Of a stretch of DNA of 57,522 nt, positions 32,392 to 43,300 are shown in pieces. Made by a program: the position numbers and the translations under genes. The stretch is from Phascolarctobacterium sp. GTDB taxonomy: Bacteria > Bacillota > Negativicutes > Acidaminococcales > Acidaminococcaceae. Positions within the stretch are counted from its first letter, which is position 1. Each line of letters starts with the position of its first letter. The stretch is from contig JAUNOC010000009.1 in the NCBI GenBank assembly GCA_030531205.1, forward strand, positions 1 to 57,522. The letters run 5' to 3'. The notes under the pieces were generated by a model. The model ran no database searches. It saw only the letters and a program-made list of their open reading frames with translations, and was not told the origin of the DNA.

Positions 32392-34116
32392 ATGAAAAAA
32401 TTGGAGCAGATATTAGAATATATAGACGACTCAATTTTGAAACGGGCGTTTCTTTTTCTTGAAGAAGGGGATTGGGTCAAGGCAAATGCTTATTTGGAAG
32501 AAGTACTAAACCAAAACCCTGAAAATGGTTTGGCGTATCTTGGAAAATTGATGATAGATACACAGGCACATACTTGTGTTGAACTGATGGATTTGGCAAG
32601 CCCGTTTGAGGAAAATCTGAATTACAAAAGATGTATTCGTTATGTAGAAGAAGAAATTGCAGAGGAATTAAAAGGGTACAATGTTTATATTAAAGAACGT
32701 AATGTTATTGTAGGAAATGCGGCTGCTTACAATGAGGCATTAAAACTTATGAATAATGCCAAAAGTGAGGAGGACTATAACAGGGCATCAGCAATATTTG
32801 AAAAGTTAGGTAATTATGAAAATGCAGCACAGTTGGTAAAAGAATGTTTGGATGGAAAAATGCGTATAAAGTTTGGACTTGCTGAAGGTCTATTTAATTC
32901 TGCTTATACAGAGCAAGATTTTTATGAAGCGGCTAAAGCGTATGAAGAAGTTTCCGATTATTATGATGTTGAGGATAAAATAGAAAAATGCAATCAAAGG
33001 GCAGAAGAGGCAAAACAGGCATATTTAACAATAGTAGAGAACCGTAAAAGAATTTTAAAATTAATTCAAAAAGTTATAATAGGTGTTATCGCATTGGTAA
33101 TTATGATATTCTCAGCAAAGTATGTCTATAATAATTTTTTAAGATACACATCTTTAGAACAAGCAAAGGTTGGGGATTTTGTTAAGTTTGGCAAGAACTC
33201 TCGCCATGGAATTGCTTGGAAAATTTATGAGGTACAAGGGTCAAAAAGATTACTGATATCCGAAGATGAAATTGGGGAGACAGAAATAGAATGGCGTAAT
33301 AATGTTTCAAGTTGGGAAACTTCTTCATTACGTCAGTGGTTAAATAACAATTTTTTTGTTGTTGCTTTTAATAAAAGTGAAAAAAAGCTTATTAAGCTGA
33401 CAAATTTAGAGAAGAACGTCAATGGTGAATACAATTATGATGTTAGTGATTTGCTGTTTCTTTTGAGTGTTGAAGAGGTAGAAAAATATTTTAAAAATGA
33501 TTCTCAAAGAAGATGGGACATGAACAGTGACGGGAAAAAATTTGTTAATTGGATGACACGTACGCCATGTAATTTAAAAAAGTGTTTTGTGTCTGTGTGT
33601 GATAATGGTTCATTTGATATGAGGGGGATTAATCATGGGAAAGCATGTCCTGTCCGTGTTGCACTTTGGGCGGATGTGAAATCTACTGATAGTAGTGACA
33701 TAGAGTTGTATCTCCAAAAGGAGAATGAGAGAAAAGAAAAAATACGTTTGGAAAAGGAAAGAATAGCAGAAGAAAAACGCAAAGCAGAAGAGGAAGAAAG
33801 ATTAAGAATAGCGGAAGAAAAACGCAAAGCGGAAGAGGCGGAAAGAGAAAGGTTAAAAATTGAGGAAGAGAAACGCAAAGCGGAAGAAGCGGAAAGATTA
33901 AGAATAGCGGAAGAAAAACGTGCTAATAAAGAAAAACGTATAAACGAAATAAAAAAAGAAATTGAACTACAACGAATGGTAGAAAAAAGTTTTCTAAGGA
34001 AAACAGCAGATAAGACAAGTAAAGATTATCAGGTTAATCTCAGAGCGTTAAATTACACTAGAGGATATATATACAAACTGGAGTATAAACTTGCTAAGAT
34101 TATGGCTGAAAAGTGA
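32392..34116 (+). CDS. TPR-like membrane protein with DUF6273-type domain
   Basis: A 574-residue protein. Residues 1-210 duplicate the previous gene (TPR-like repeats). A membrane helix follows (VIIGVIALVIMIFSAKYVYN, about 225-245). Next comes a domain with AKVGDFVKFGKN, IAWKIYEVQGSKRLLISEDE and SSWETSSLRQWLNNNFF, the pattern of DUF6273, seen in extracytoplasmic or surface proteins. Last, a coiled coil of repeated EEKRKAEEAER units and a basic tail. Domain order suggests the N-terminal repeats and the C-terminal domain are on opposite sides of the membrane. Confidence 0.7.
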   Translation: MKKLEQILEYIDDSILKRAFLFLEEGDWVKANAYLEEVLNQNPENGLAYLGKLMIDTQAHTCVELMDLASPFEENLNYKRCIRYVEEEIAEELKGYNVYIKERNVIVGNAAAYNEALKLMNNAKSEEDYNRASAIFEKLGNYENAAQLVKECLDGKMRIKFGLAEGLFNSAYTEQDFYEAAKAYEEVSDYYDVEDKIEKCNQRAEEAKQAYLTIVENRKRILKLIQKVIIGVIALVIMIFSAKYVYNNFLRYTSLEQAKVGDFVKFGKNSRHGIAWKIYEVQGSKRLLISEDEIGETEIEWRNNVSSWETSSLRQWLNNNFFVVAFNKSEKKLIKLTNLEKNVNGEYNYDVSDLLFLLSVEEVEKYFKNDSQRRWDMNSDGKKFVNWMTRTPCNLKKCFVSVCDNGSFDMRGINHGKACPVRVALWADVKSTDSSDIELYLQKENERKEKIRLEKERIAEEKRKAEEEERLRIAEEKRKAEEAERERLKIEEEKRKAEEAERLRIAEEKRANKEKRINEIKKEIELQRMVEKSFLRKTADKTSKDYQVNLRALNYTRGYIYKLEYKLAKIMAEK

Positions 34117-34886
34117 ATAGCAATGAAAGAGAAAAAATAATGAAAGGTTTTAATCGTGAAAGTGTCGCTTTAATTTTACTGGTAGCGATAATATATCTTC
34201 TTGATGGTCATTGTAGTGATTTTAATATGGCTATTAATTTTTTAGTTGTATGTGGTACTTTAGCCACAGTATGGGTAATGTATAAAAATTTATGCGAATT
34301 GAAGAGGCAGTTTAAAGGAAGTGATAAACCTGTAGTTGTAGTAGATAATGTGAAATTATATGGAGATGAACTTACAATTAATGATACTACAGGACTGACA
34401 AGACCGTATAAGTTTACAATAAAATTTACGTTGAATAATTTTGGAGATGCTACTGCATTTAATATTTTTGTTCAAGATGCAAAGATAGTGGTAAATAAAG
34501 AGATAAATATAGATGTTCTCGATTGGAAAAATAATTGTTTCTCTTCGATTGGCAAAGGGATGGAAAAGATAATGTATAAAACATTGGAATTAGATATAGC
34601 ACAACAAATTTGTGATTATACAAGTTACAATAATGAAGACAATCCTATATTGTATATAGAACTGTATTATAGAAACTTAAATGAACAATGGTTTAAGAAT
34701 ATTCAAGAATTTGAGTTAAAAGAAGTGTGGCGAGTTTTGAATAATGGAGTAAAACGCTTTGGAGGGGAAGGAATAGCATTAACTGATGTTCAGGACTTTT
34801 CATTTTATATAGTTGAACATAATAGTAGGAAAACTGGAAATAGAACTGTTAATTATTCAGAAGTAGAGGAGAAAATTAAAAGTTAG
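34113..34886 (+). CDS. Membrane protein with soluble C-terminal domain
   Basis: A 257-residue protein, last of the operon. Two hydrophobic segments at about 16-32 and 37-58 (SVALILLVAIIYLLDG; FLVVCGTLATVWVMY) precede a soluble domain of about 190 residues rich in beta structure. GTG 34113 overlaps the previous stop (GTGA); ATG 34140 is an alternative start. No family recognised. Confidence 0.6.
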   Translation: MNSNEREKIMKGFNRESVALILLVAIIYLLDGHCSDFNMAINFLVVCGTLATVWVMYKNLCELKRQFKGSDKPVVVVDNVKLYGDELTINDTTGLTRPYKFTIKFTLNNFGDATAFNIFVQDAKIVVNKEINIDVLDWKNNCFSSIGKGMEKIMYKTLELDIAQQICDYTSYNNEDNPILYIELYYRNLNEQWFKNIQEFELKEVWRVLNNGVKRFGGEGIALTDVQDFSFYIVEHNSRKTGNRTVNYSEVEEKIKS

Positions 34887-35470
34887 ACAAGTTATTTTTA
34901 TCGTGTAGTTGATTTGGAGTAGGTTGAGTTTGAAATTGTGCCAAGTTTTCCCACACCCAAATGAAATTGGAAATTAAAAATTAGAAATGTGAAATGAAGG
35001 TAAGATGTTCCGATGTTTATAACAGGGAAGTTCGCATAGTGCGAAAGAAGAAAGGACGATAAGAGAAGAACATACGGGCAGGTTTGAAACCCGCCCCTAC
35101 GGAGGAAGTTGTAGGTTAGAAATTTATGAATGCTTCGCATAATGCAAAAACACCCGTCTGCCCCTGTGTTCCTGTGGGCAGCCACTCTCTTTAGAAAGAG
35201 GGAAAAGAAGTTCGCATCAAGCGGACTTTTTTCTAATCAAAGGAACTTATTACCATATTAAGATTTTAACTTTTAACTACGCCTATATCTATACAAGACG
35301 AAAAAAGATGGTGAATTGTTGACTGAGCAAGAAAATATTTTTGATGATGTAGTTTGCTGTATTTGCGGTTTTGCTTGGTTGAGTTTGCAGTAGTGCCAAG
35401 TTTCCCCACACCCTTTAATTCCCTCTCCCCAAGGAGAGGGTTAGTCCATATCTGAACGAAAAATATTGTT
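34887..35470. repeat. Repeat-filled gap after the membrane operon
   Basis: Contains a degenerate TTCCTGTGATTA unit (about 34995-35022), the GGTTGAGTTTG-AGTGCCAAGTTT-CCCACACCC motif twice (34921-34962 and 35376-35412), GCATCAAGCGGACTTTT (35213-35229) which recurs at 55548-55564, an inverted TAATCAAAGGAACTTATTAC unit (35234-35253) and CCCTCTCCCCAAGGAGAGGG (35422-35441). Small ORFs here look spurious. Nothing else seen. Confidence 0.6.
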
Positions 35471-35473
35471 TGT

Positions 35474-35517
35474 ATTATGTCTAATGTATTTACAATAGAC
35501 ATAATATGTGTTATAAT
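35474..35517 (+). promoter_or_regulatory. Operator/promoter of the DinJ-YafQ operon
   Basis: Perfect 10-bp inverted repeat ATTATGTCTA (35474-35483)/TAGACATAAT (35496-35505) overlaps a promoter with TTTACA 35489-35494, 17-bp spacer and TATAAT 35512-35517. This fits autorepression by a ribbon-helix-helix antitoxin. Confidence 0.65.
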
Positions 35518-35543
35518 AGTTTCCGGTTAGGAGGTAAGAGTAT

Positions 35544-35843
35544 ATGGCAAATGCAATGAGTACCACTATGACTATTCGTATGGATAGTCAGGTAAAAAAT
35601 GATGCCCAAAAAATTTTTCATAAATTGGGAATGGATATGACTACGGCAATAAATATTTTTTTGCGTAAAGCGATTGCCCGTAAAGGACTTCCTTTTGACG
35701 TATGCTTGGAAGAGCCGAACGAGGAAACACTTGAGGCGATGGCGGAGGCGATGGAAATTGCCAAGCATCCTGAAAATTATAAGTCCTATGAGTCATTCAG
35801 CGATTTGGTACATGAATTAAAAGTTGCGGAGAATGAAGAATGA
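35544..35843 (+). CDS. dinJ: RelB/DinJ-family antitoxin
   Basis: A 99-residue antitoxin. The ribbon-helix-helix is TTMTIRMDSQVKNDAQKIFH then KLGMDMTTAINIFLRKAIAR, with GLPFDV at the end of the domain as in DinJ. AGGAGG lies nine bases upstream. Its stop overlaps the toxin ATG (ATGA). Confidence 0.9.
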   Translation: MANAMSTTMTIRMDSQVKNDAQKIFHKLGMDMTTAINIFLRKAIARKGLPFDVCLEEPNEETLEAMAEAMEIAKHPENYKSYESFSDLVHELKVAENEE

Positions 35844-36121
35844 AATTACGGGTTGTAACAACTGTAAAATTTAATCGTGATTTACGTAATTTGTTGAAAT
35901 GTGGTTTCAAAGATATTAGAAAACTTGATAAGGTAGTTGAGATGATTGCTAATGGTGAAAAATTATCATACAGGTATAAAGACCATTTGCTGAAAGGGAA
36001 TTATGCCGGTTTTCGTGAGTGTCATATAGAGCCGGATTGGTTGTTGATATATAAGATTGAAAGGTAATATTTGATATTGACTTTGGTTAGGACAGGACAA
36101 CATAGTAATTTATTCAAGTAG
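35840..36121 (+). pseudogene. yafQ: YafQ-family toxin with in-frame premature stop
   Basis: The open frame reads 75 residues (MKLRVVTTVKFNRDLRNLLK to EPDWLLIYKIER) and hits TAA at 36065. In the same frame after the stop, YLILTLVRTGQHSNLFK follows to TAG at 36119, which is exactly the missing end of YafQ, including the RTG-HS-LF motif carrying the catalytic histidine. With the stop read through, the total length is 93 codons, matching the ~92-residue family. So the toxin is inactivated by one nonsense codon (or awaits suppression). Confidence 0.85.
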
Positions 36122-36149
36122 TAAGGGGGATAAATAATGAACAATTAGT

Positions 36150-36176
36150 AATTATGGTAAGATGTTCCTGTGATTA
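36150..36176 (+). repeat. TTCCTGTGATTA-type dispersed unit
   Basis: ATTATGGTAAGATGTTCCTG followed by TGATTA. Similar copies lie at 3271, 28540, 29208, 54260 and 54523, and inverted copies at 3497 and 55571. All are intergenic. Confidence 0.7.
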
Positions 36177-36196
36177 TATGATGAAAGTTTGAATGA

Positions 36197-36248
36197 AGTA
36201 AATTGCCCAATTTTCTCCATTTTTTAAGAGAAAATTGGGCAATTTACT
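36197..36248. repeat. Perfect 21-bp hairpin upstream of rpoB
   Basis: AGTAAATTGCCCAATTTTCT-C (36197-36217) pairs perfectly with 36228-36248 around a 10-nt loop. Same family as 1464-1517, with changes that keep or improve pairing. A run of G residues follows (36255-36263). Confidence 0.75.
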
Positions 36249-36374
36249 ATGTTGGGGGGGGGGGAATGGGGAAATATAGGGCGTAAGGCATGGGGGATTA
36301 GTAATGAGTACTTGTGGTAGGATGTTTCGGTTATTGAAGTTCTTATGATTCGTAAAAAATATTTAAAATATTGC

Positions 36375-36403
36375 TTGACAAGGTTTTCTTATTTTAATAT
36401 AAT
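36375..36403 (+). promoter_or_regulatory. Consensus promoter of rpoBC
   Basis: TTGACA 36375-36380, 17-bp spacer, TATAAT 36398-36403: perfect on both boxes. It would start transcription near 36410, giving a ~175-nt leader before rpoB. Confidence 0.85.
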
Positions 36404-36409
36404 ATCCAA

Positions 36410-36584
36410 GCATCATTTTTTGGTGTAAATAAAAATATTTAAAAAATTGCGCTGTGTCAGTGGTTGATCAGTGCATTTTCCTCTAAATGAGAAAGGTTAA
36501 TGTGCAGTGGCTGACAAGTGAATTAAGGGTTCTCTGTCTTTAGAATCCTTTTTTATTTTTTTTAGCCACGGAAAGGAGTTTTGC
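36410..36584 (+). promoter_or_regulatory. rpoB leader with possible attenuator
   Basis: The leader contains two imperfect direct repeats (36458-36477 and 36505-36524; 16 of 20 bases equal; CAGTGGTTGA/CAGTGGCTGA cores). An intrinsic terminator-like hairpin follows: AAGGGTTCT 36525-36533 with AGAATCCTT 36542-36550, then TTTTATTTTTTTT. The terminator lies before the GGAG and ATG of rpoB, so transcription must pass it. It may set RNA polymerase levels by attenuation; no ligand or antiterminator is identified. Confidence 0.6.
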
Positions 36585-39500
36585 ATGTTTAAACCTGTGA
36601 AGGTGGGTGACCGTACCCGTTACAGTTACGGCAGAATCAAAGAGGTGTGGGAGATGCCCCATCTCATTGATATCCAAAAGAAATCCTACAATTGGTTTTT
36701 GGAGAAAGGTCTGCGGGATATTTTTGCAGATGTAAGTCCCATTAGAGATTTCAGCGGCAGTTTGGAACTTTATTTGGATGATTTTTCTTTGGCAAAACCG
36801 GCAAGGGGCGTGGAGGAGTGTAAGGACAGAAATGAAACTTATGCTGCCAAGATGACGATAAAAGTACGCCTGAAACATGTTGATACCGGGGTTATGACGG
36901 AAAAGAACATTTATATGGGCGAGTTTCCGTTGATGACTGACACCGGTACATTTGTTATCAATGGTGCGGAGCGTGTTATTGTCAGTCAGTTGGTGCGTAG
37001 TCCTGGTGTGTATTATGGCATAGAACAAGATCCCAGCGGTAAGATTAACTATGACACCACAATTATTCCTAATCGTGGTGCGTGGATTGAATTTGAGAGT
37101 GATACTAATGGTATTATTTACGCCCGTTTGGACAGAAACCGTCGTTTCCCTGTAACCACTTTGTTAAGAGTGTTAGGCATGGAAACTGATGAACAGATTT
37201 TGGCAGTTTTCGGAGACGATGCTCGTATTAAGGCAACTTGCGAGAAAGATGTTCGCAAAGATGCTGAAGGCAATATAGAAAAGATTGCCAGCAGGGAAGC
37301 AGCTCTTTTGGAAATTTATGCCCGTTTGCGTCCTGGCGACCCGGCTACGGTGGACAGCGCCAATGATTTGATTTCTAAAATGATGAATGACCCGCACCGC
37401 TATGATTTGGCAGATGTGGGCCGTTACAAACTGAACAAGAAACTGGGTTGGGAAGGTCGTTTGAAAAATGTAACTTTGGCAGAGAACCTGGTTGATCACA
37501 AATCCGGTGAAGTGCTTGCCCGCAAGGGAACTTTTTTGGACAGGGATGCTTTGGCGAAATTGAAAGCGAAAGAGCCGTTCACGGAATTGGGTACTGATTA
37601 TGCTATGGTTGAAGGACATAAAGGGCCTGTAAAGGTTATGTTCACAACCGGTGTTCCTGAATCCAAACGTACAATTATGCCGGAAGATGTAATTGTGGCA
37701 TTAAATTATTTTCTCAACGTTATGGACGGCTACTGTGGTAAGGATGATATAGACCACCTTGGCAACCGTCGTGTCCGCTGTGTGGGTGAACTTTTACAAA
37801 ATCAGTTCCGTATCGGTTTTGCCCGTATGGAAAGGGTTGTACGTGAGCGTATGAGTATCCAGGATGCGGAAAGTGTTACTCCTGATGCCTTGATTAATAT
37901 TCGTCCTGTGGCTGCTGCTATCAAAGAGTTTTTTGCATCCAGCCAGTTGAGTCAATTTATGGATCAGAACAATCCTTTGGCTGAATTGACACATAAACGC
38001 CGTTTGTCTGCATTGGGACCTGGCGGGTTGAGCCGTGAACGTGCCGGTTACGAAGTCCGCGACGTACATAACAGTCACTATGGCAGAATGTGCCCTATTG
38101 AAACACCTGAAGGTCCTAATATCGGTTTGATTGGTTCTTTGTCCACTTATGCCATTATCAACAAATATGGTTTTATGGAAACACCTTACCGTAAGGTTGA
38201 TAAGAGCAGAAGAAAGGCAACGGAAGATGTGCAATATATGACTGCGGATGAGGAAGATAATTATATTGTTGCACAGGCGAATGAACCGTTGAATGATAAG
38301 GGCGTATTCCAAAATGAGCGTGTTACGGCACGGCGTAAGGATGATGTCTTGAGTCTGCCGCCTGATGAAGTTGATTACATGGACGTTAGCCCTAAACAGG
38401 TTGTATCCATCGCTACGGCACTTATTCCGTTCTTGGAGAACGATGATGCAAACCGTGCTTTGATGGGTGCCAATATGCAACGTCAAGCAGTTCCTCTTTT
38501 GATTACACAAGCTCCTGTGGTTGGTACAGGTATGGAATATAAGGTTGCTTCTGACTCCGGTGTCTGTGTTTTAGCTAAACGTGCGGGTACGGTTATCAAA
38601 GTTGTAGGTGATGAAATCCGTATTAAGCCGGATAATGGTGGTGAGACCGACGTTTATCCTTTGCTCAAATTCCGCCGTTCCAATCAGGGGACTTGTATTA
38701 ACCAACAGCCAATCGTGAATAAGGATGAGCATGTAGAGGCCAACCAAATTATTGCTGACGGCCCGGCAACGGACCACGGCGAGTTGGCTTTGGGGCACAA
38801 TGTTATTGTAGCATATATGCCTTGGGAAGGTTATAACTACGAAGATGCTGTGCTGCTGAATGAAGATTTGGTTAAGCGGGATATTTTTACTTCTGTACAC
38901 ATTGAGGAATATGAATGTGAAGCCATTGATACAAAACTTGGCAAGGAAGAAATTACCCGTGAAATTCCTAACGTAGGTGATGAAGCCGTTAAGGATTTGG
39001 ACGAAAATGGTATTATTCGTATTGGTGCAGAAGTAAGACCTGGTGATATTTTGGTCGGTAAAGTTGCACCTAAAGGTGAAACTGAACTGACAGCGGAAGA
39101 ACGTTTGCTACGTGCCATTTTCGGTGAAAAGGCAAGGGAAGTGCGGGACAGTTCTTTGCGTGTTCCTCATGGTGAGGCAGGTATCGTAGTTGATGTGAAG
39201 GTCTTCAGCCGGGAAAATAAGGACGATATGAAACCTGGTGTCAACACTATTGTCCGTGTGCATATTGCTCAAAAACGTAAGATTTCCGAAGGCGATAAGA
39301 TGGCAGGCCGTCACGGTAACAAGGGTGTAGTATCACGTGTTATGGCACGTGAAGATATGCCTTTCCTGCCCACTGGCGAACCTGTTGATATTGTGCTCAA
39401 TCCTTTGGGCGTTCCGAGCCGTATGAACATTGGACAAATTTTGGAAAACCATTTGGGCTGGGCGGCACGTTCTTTGGGAATGCAGATTGAGAAGCAGTTG

Positions 39501-40373
39501 GCAGAATTAGAAAGCCACGGTAATGTGGACGCTAACAATGTTTTGAACATTCCGGTAATGAAAGAATTGCGGAAATATGGTTATGATGCTAAAGAATATG
39601 GTGTTCCGGAAACGGTAGAAATCAGTAAATTTGGTAAGGAAAGTATCCGTGCCGTACAAGTGGCAGTTCCCGTATTTGATGGTGCTAAAGAAGATGATAT
39701 TGCTACCGCTTTGGAAGTGGCGAATGTCAATGAAACCGCTAAGACCGTGTTGTACGATGGTCGTACCGGTGAACCCTTTGATAATCCGGTAACAGTTGGT
39801 TTGACCTATATGCTTAAACTTCATCATTTGGTTGATGATAAGATTCATGCCCGCTCCATTGGACCATACAGTATGGTTACGCAACAACCTTTGGGCGGCA
39901 AGGCACAATTTGGCGGACAAAGGTTCGGCGAAATGGAAGTTTGGGCATTGGAAGCATATGGTGCAGCTTACACTTTGCAGGAAATCTTAACTGTTAAGTC
40001 CGATGATAGGGTTGGTCGTGTTAAGGCCTATGAATCAATTGTTAAGGGCGAGAACGTTCCCAATCCAGGTATTCCTGAATCTTTCCGTGTCCTGGTCAAA
40101 GAATTGCAAGCCATTGCTCTAGATATCAAAGTGTTGGGCGAAGATGGGGAAGAAATCAGTATGGAACAGAAGGATGAAGACAGACCACGCCGTAGGCGTT
40201 TTGCCAGTCCAAATCAAATTGCCAAAGAAAATGCGGCAACAGCAGAATTGGATGGCAGAGAAATGACTGAGGAAGAAATGGGATTTGTTGAGCAGTATCA
40301 GAATGATTTTAATGAAGATAAGATTAGCGAGGCGGGTTTCTCTGTAATTGATAGTGATGAGGAAGGGGAGTGA
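36585..40373 (+). CDS. rpoB: DNA-directed RNA polymerase subunit beta
   Basis: A 1262-residue beta subunit. Recognisable parts include the fork and rifampicin-binding region ([20 protein letters not shown] then [17 protein letters not shown]), the active-site-proximal [15 protein letters not shown], and the C-terminal clamp. The last ~60 residues are a charged tail with [12 protein letters not shown]. It is not preceded by rplL, rplJ, rplA or rplK as is usual. The stop overlaps the start region of rpoC. Confidence 0.99.
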   Translation: MFKPVKVGDRTRYSYGRIKEVWEMPHLIDIQKKSYNWFLEKGLRDIFADVSPIRDFSGSLELYLDDFSLAKPARGVEECKDRNETYAAKMTIKVRLKHVDTGVMTEKNIYMGEFPLMTDTGTFVINGAERVIVSQLVRSPGVYYGIEQDPSGKINYDTTIIPNRGAWIEFESDTNGIIYARLDRNRRFPVTTLLRVLGMETDEQILAVFGDDARIKATCEKDVRKDAEGNIEKIASREAALLEIYARLRPGDPATVDSANDLISKMMNDPHRYDLADVGRYKLNKKLGWEGRLKNVTLAENLVDHKSGEVLARKGTFLDRDALAKLKAKEPFTELGTDYAMVEGHKGPVKVMFTTGVPESKRTIMPEDVIVALNYFLNVMDGYCGKDDIDHLGNRRVRCVGELLQNQFRIGFARMERVVRERMSIQDAESVTPDALINIRPVAAAIKEFFASSQLSQFMDQNNPLAELTHKRRLSALGPGGLSRERAGYEVRDVHNSHYGRMCPIETPEGPNIGLIGSLSTYAIINKYGFMETPYRKVDKSRRKATEDVQYMTADEEDNYIVAQANEPLNDKGVFQNERVTARRKDDVLSLPPDEVDYMDVSPKQVVSIATALIPFLENDDANRALMGANMQRQAVPLLITQAPVVGTGMEYKVASDSGVCVLAKRAGTVIKVVGDEIRIKPDNGGETDVYPLLKFRRSNQGTCINQQPIVNKDEHVEANQIIADGPATDHGELALGHNVIVAYMPWEGYNYEDAVLLNEDLVKRDIFTSVHIEEYECEAIDTKLGKEEITREIPNVGDEAVKDLDENGIIRIGAEVRPGDILVGKVAPKGETELTAEERLLRAIFGEKAREVRDSSLRVPHGEAGIVVDVKVFSRENKDDMKPGVNTIVRVHIAQKRKISEGDKMAGRHGNKGVVSRVMAREDMPFLPTGEPVDIVLNPLGVPSRMNIGQILENHLGWAARSLGMQIEKQLAELESHGNVDANNVLNIPVMKELRKYGYDAKEYGVPETVEISKFGKESIRAVQVAVPVFDGAKEDDIATALEVANVNETAKTVLYDGRTGEPFDNPVTVGLTYMLKLHHLVDDKIHARSIGPYSMVTQQPLGGKAQFGGQRFGEMEVWALEAYGAAYTLQEILTVKSDDRVGRVKAYESIVKGENVPNPGIPESFRVLVKELQAIALDIKVLGEDGEEISMEQKDEDRPRRRRFASPNQIAKENAATAELDGREMTEEEMGFVEQYQNDFNEDKISEAGFSVIDSDEEGE

Positions 40374-40378
40374 GACAA

Positions 40379-43300
40379 GTGATAGATGCAAATAATTTCG
40401 CTTCTATGCGTATAGGTCTGGCATCTCCTGAGACCATTCGTAAATGGTCCCGTGGTGAAGTTACCAAACCGGAAACAATTAACTACCGTACCCAAAAACC
40501 TGAACGGGATGGCTTGTTCTGTGAAAAGATTTTTGGACCAACCAAAGATTGGGAATGTCATTGCGGTAAATATAAGAGAATCCGCTATAAAGGCATTGTC
40601 TGCGAAAAATGCGGTGTTGAGGTAACCAAGAAGGACGTACGCCGTGAGCGTATGGGGCATATTGAATTGGCTGCTCCTGTAAGCCATATTTGGTATTTCA
40701 AAGGTATTCCCAGCCGCATGGGTTTGATCTTGGATATTAGTCCTAAAGAGTTAGAAAAAGTATTATACTTTGTTAGTTACATTGTACTTGATCCCAAGGA
40801 TACTGCTAAACAGGATCCTGAAGGTAAGGGTTTGGAAAAATTACAACTTTTGACTGATGCTGAATATGCCGAAGCTTTGGAAAAATACGGCACAGACAGT
40901 TTTGAAGCAGGCATGGGTGCTGAGGCCATTCAAAAATTGTTGAGAGAAATTGATTTGGAAAAACTCAGCCAGGAATTGCGTGAAGAATTAAAAGATGCCA
41001 CTGGTCAAAAGAAGGCAAGGGCGGTTCGCCGTTTGGAGGCATGTGAGTCCTTCCGTTTGTCAGGCAATCGTCCTGAATGGATGATTTTAACCATATTGCC
41101 GGTAATTCCTCCTGATTTGCGTCCTATGGTTCCTTTGGATGGGGGCCGTTATGCAACAAGTGATTTGAACGATTTGTACCGCCGTGTAATTAACCGCAAC
41201 AATCGTTTGAAACGTTTGTTGGAATTACGTTCTCCTAATATCATGATTCGTAATGAAAAGCGTATGCTGCAGGAAGCGGTAGATGCTTTGATTGATAATG
41301 GTCGTCGTGGCCGTGCAGTAACAGGGCCTAACAACCGTGAATTGAAATCTTTGAGTGATATGCTCAAAGGTAAGCAGGGACGTTTCCGTCAGAATTTGTT
41401 AGGCAAGCGTGTTGACTATTCCGGTCGTTCTGTTATCGTGGTTGGCCCTGAACTGAAGATGCATCAGTGCGGTTTGCCTAAGGAAATGGCTTTGGAACTT
41501 TTCAAACCATTTGTAATGAAACGTTTGATTACTGCCGGTAAAGCAGGAAATATCAAAAGTGCAAAACGTATGGTGGAACGTGCCACAAATGATGTATGGG
41601 ATGTTTTGGAAGAAGTTATTAAAGAGCATCCTGTTCTGTTGAACCGTGCTCCGACTTTGCACCGTTTAGGTATCCAAGCGTTTGAACCGATTCTTTCTGA
41701 AGGTCGTGCCATAAAATTGCATCCATTGGTATGTACCGCATTTAATGCGGACTTTGATGGTGACCAAATGGCAGTGCATCTTCCGTTGAGTGTGGAAGCG
41801 CAGGCAGAAGCACGTATGTTAATGCTCTCTGTAAATAATATTCTGGCTCCAAAAGAGGGCAAGCCAATCGCCGTACCTACACAAGATATGGTTTTGGGGG
41901 CATATTATATGACCATTTTGCGTGAAGATGGTAAAGGCGAGGGCTTTGGCGCAGGCAAGATGTTCTGTAGCCGTGATGAGGCAGAATTGGCTTATTACAA
42001 CCATCAAGTTGGCTTGCAGGCACCGATCAAAGTTTACATTCCTAAATGTGATATTGACAATGCTCTTTCTGCTAAAGATGCGAAAGAAAGCACGAACAAG
42101 ACATTAGTATTGGTAGATACAAGTATTGGTAATCTTATCTACAATTATGCTTTGCCCACCAAGATGCGTTATTTCCAAAAGATCGATGGTGGCTGGAAAC
42201 TTGTTCATTTGATTGATAAGAAGGAACTTGGTAAATTAGTCGGGAAGGCACACAAATTATATGGTAATTTGGGAACTGCGGAAGTTTTGGATATTGTTAA
42301 GAAAATGGGTTATGACTATGCTTGTAAGGCGGGAATTTCCATTGCTACCAGTGATATTAAAGTGCCGGACGATAAAAAGAAGATTTTGGATGATACAGAG
42401 AAAAATGTTGATAAGGTTACCCAACTTTACCGTCGTGGCCTGTTGACCAATCAGGAACGCTACGAAAAATCCATTGATTTGTGGGAAAAAGCAAAGGATG
42501 CAGTTACCGAGTCACTTTTAAAACACACTATGAATCAGTTTAACAGTGTGAATATGATGGCAACATCCGGTGCCCGTGGTAATGCGCAGCAAATGGCACA
42601 ATTAGCCGGTATGGTAGGTTTGAAGCAAGATACATCCAGCCGGACCATTGAGCGTCCTGTAAAAGCAAACTTCCGTGAGGGTTTGACGATTTTGGAATAC
42701 TTTATTTCCAGTCACGGTGCACGTAAGGGCTTGACGGATACCGCATTGCGTACTGCAAACTCCGGCTATCTGACCCGTCGTTTGGTTGATGTGGCTCAGG
42801 ATGTAATTATCCGTGAAGATGATTGTGATGTAGAAATTTTTGATATTAACAAAGAATATGCAGCTGTTGTCCGTCAGGGGTTAGGCATGAGTATGGACAA
42901 GATTAAGCAAAAATACATTGGACGTACTACCGCCAAAACTATGGTTAATGACAAAGGCGAAATTATCTATGAGGGTGACGTGGAAATTACTTCTGAAAAC
43001 TTTGATAAATTTGTAGCCGCTGGTGCAGAAACTCTTGTTTTGACTGTGCCTGACAGTGACGAAACAGAGGAAGTTACCATTAGTGTTAAACATGCCAATG
43101 TGGTTGACAAATTAAAGGAAGTAATTGCCGAAAGATTTTTGCGTGACAGCAGTGTTAAGAATGAATTTGCTGCTCCGGTTGTTGACAGAAATGGTACAGT
43201 GGTTATTTCTGCCGGTACTAAATTTACAATGGCTGCAGTAGATAAAATTTTGGCAGATGGTTCCATTGATGAATTTAGTGTGCGTCATAATGATGTTTCT

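Noticed and set aside
32392-34116. TonB-like or TolA protein because of the EEKRKAEEAER coiled coil
   Set aside because: The coiled coil is C-terminal, after a membrane helix and a DUF6273-type domain; no TonB or TolA C-terminal domain follows.
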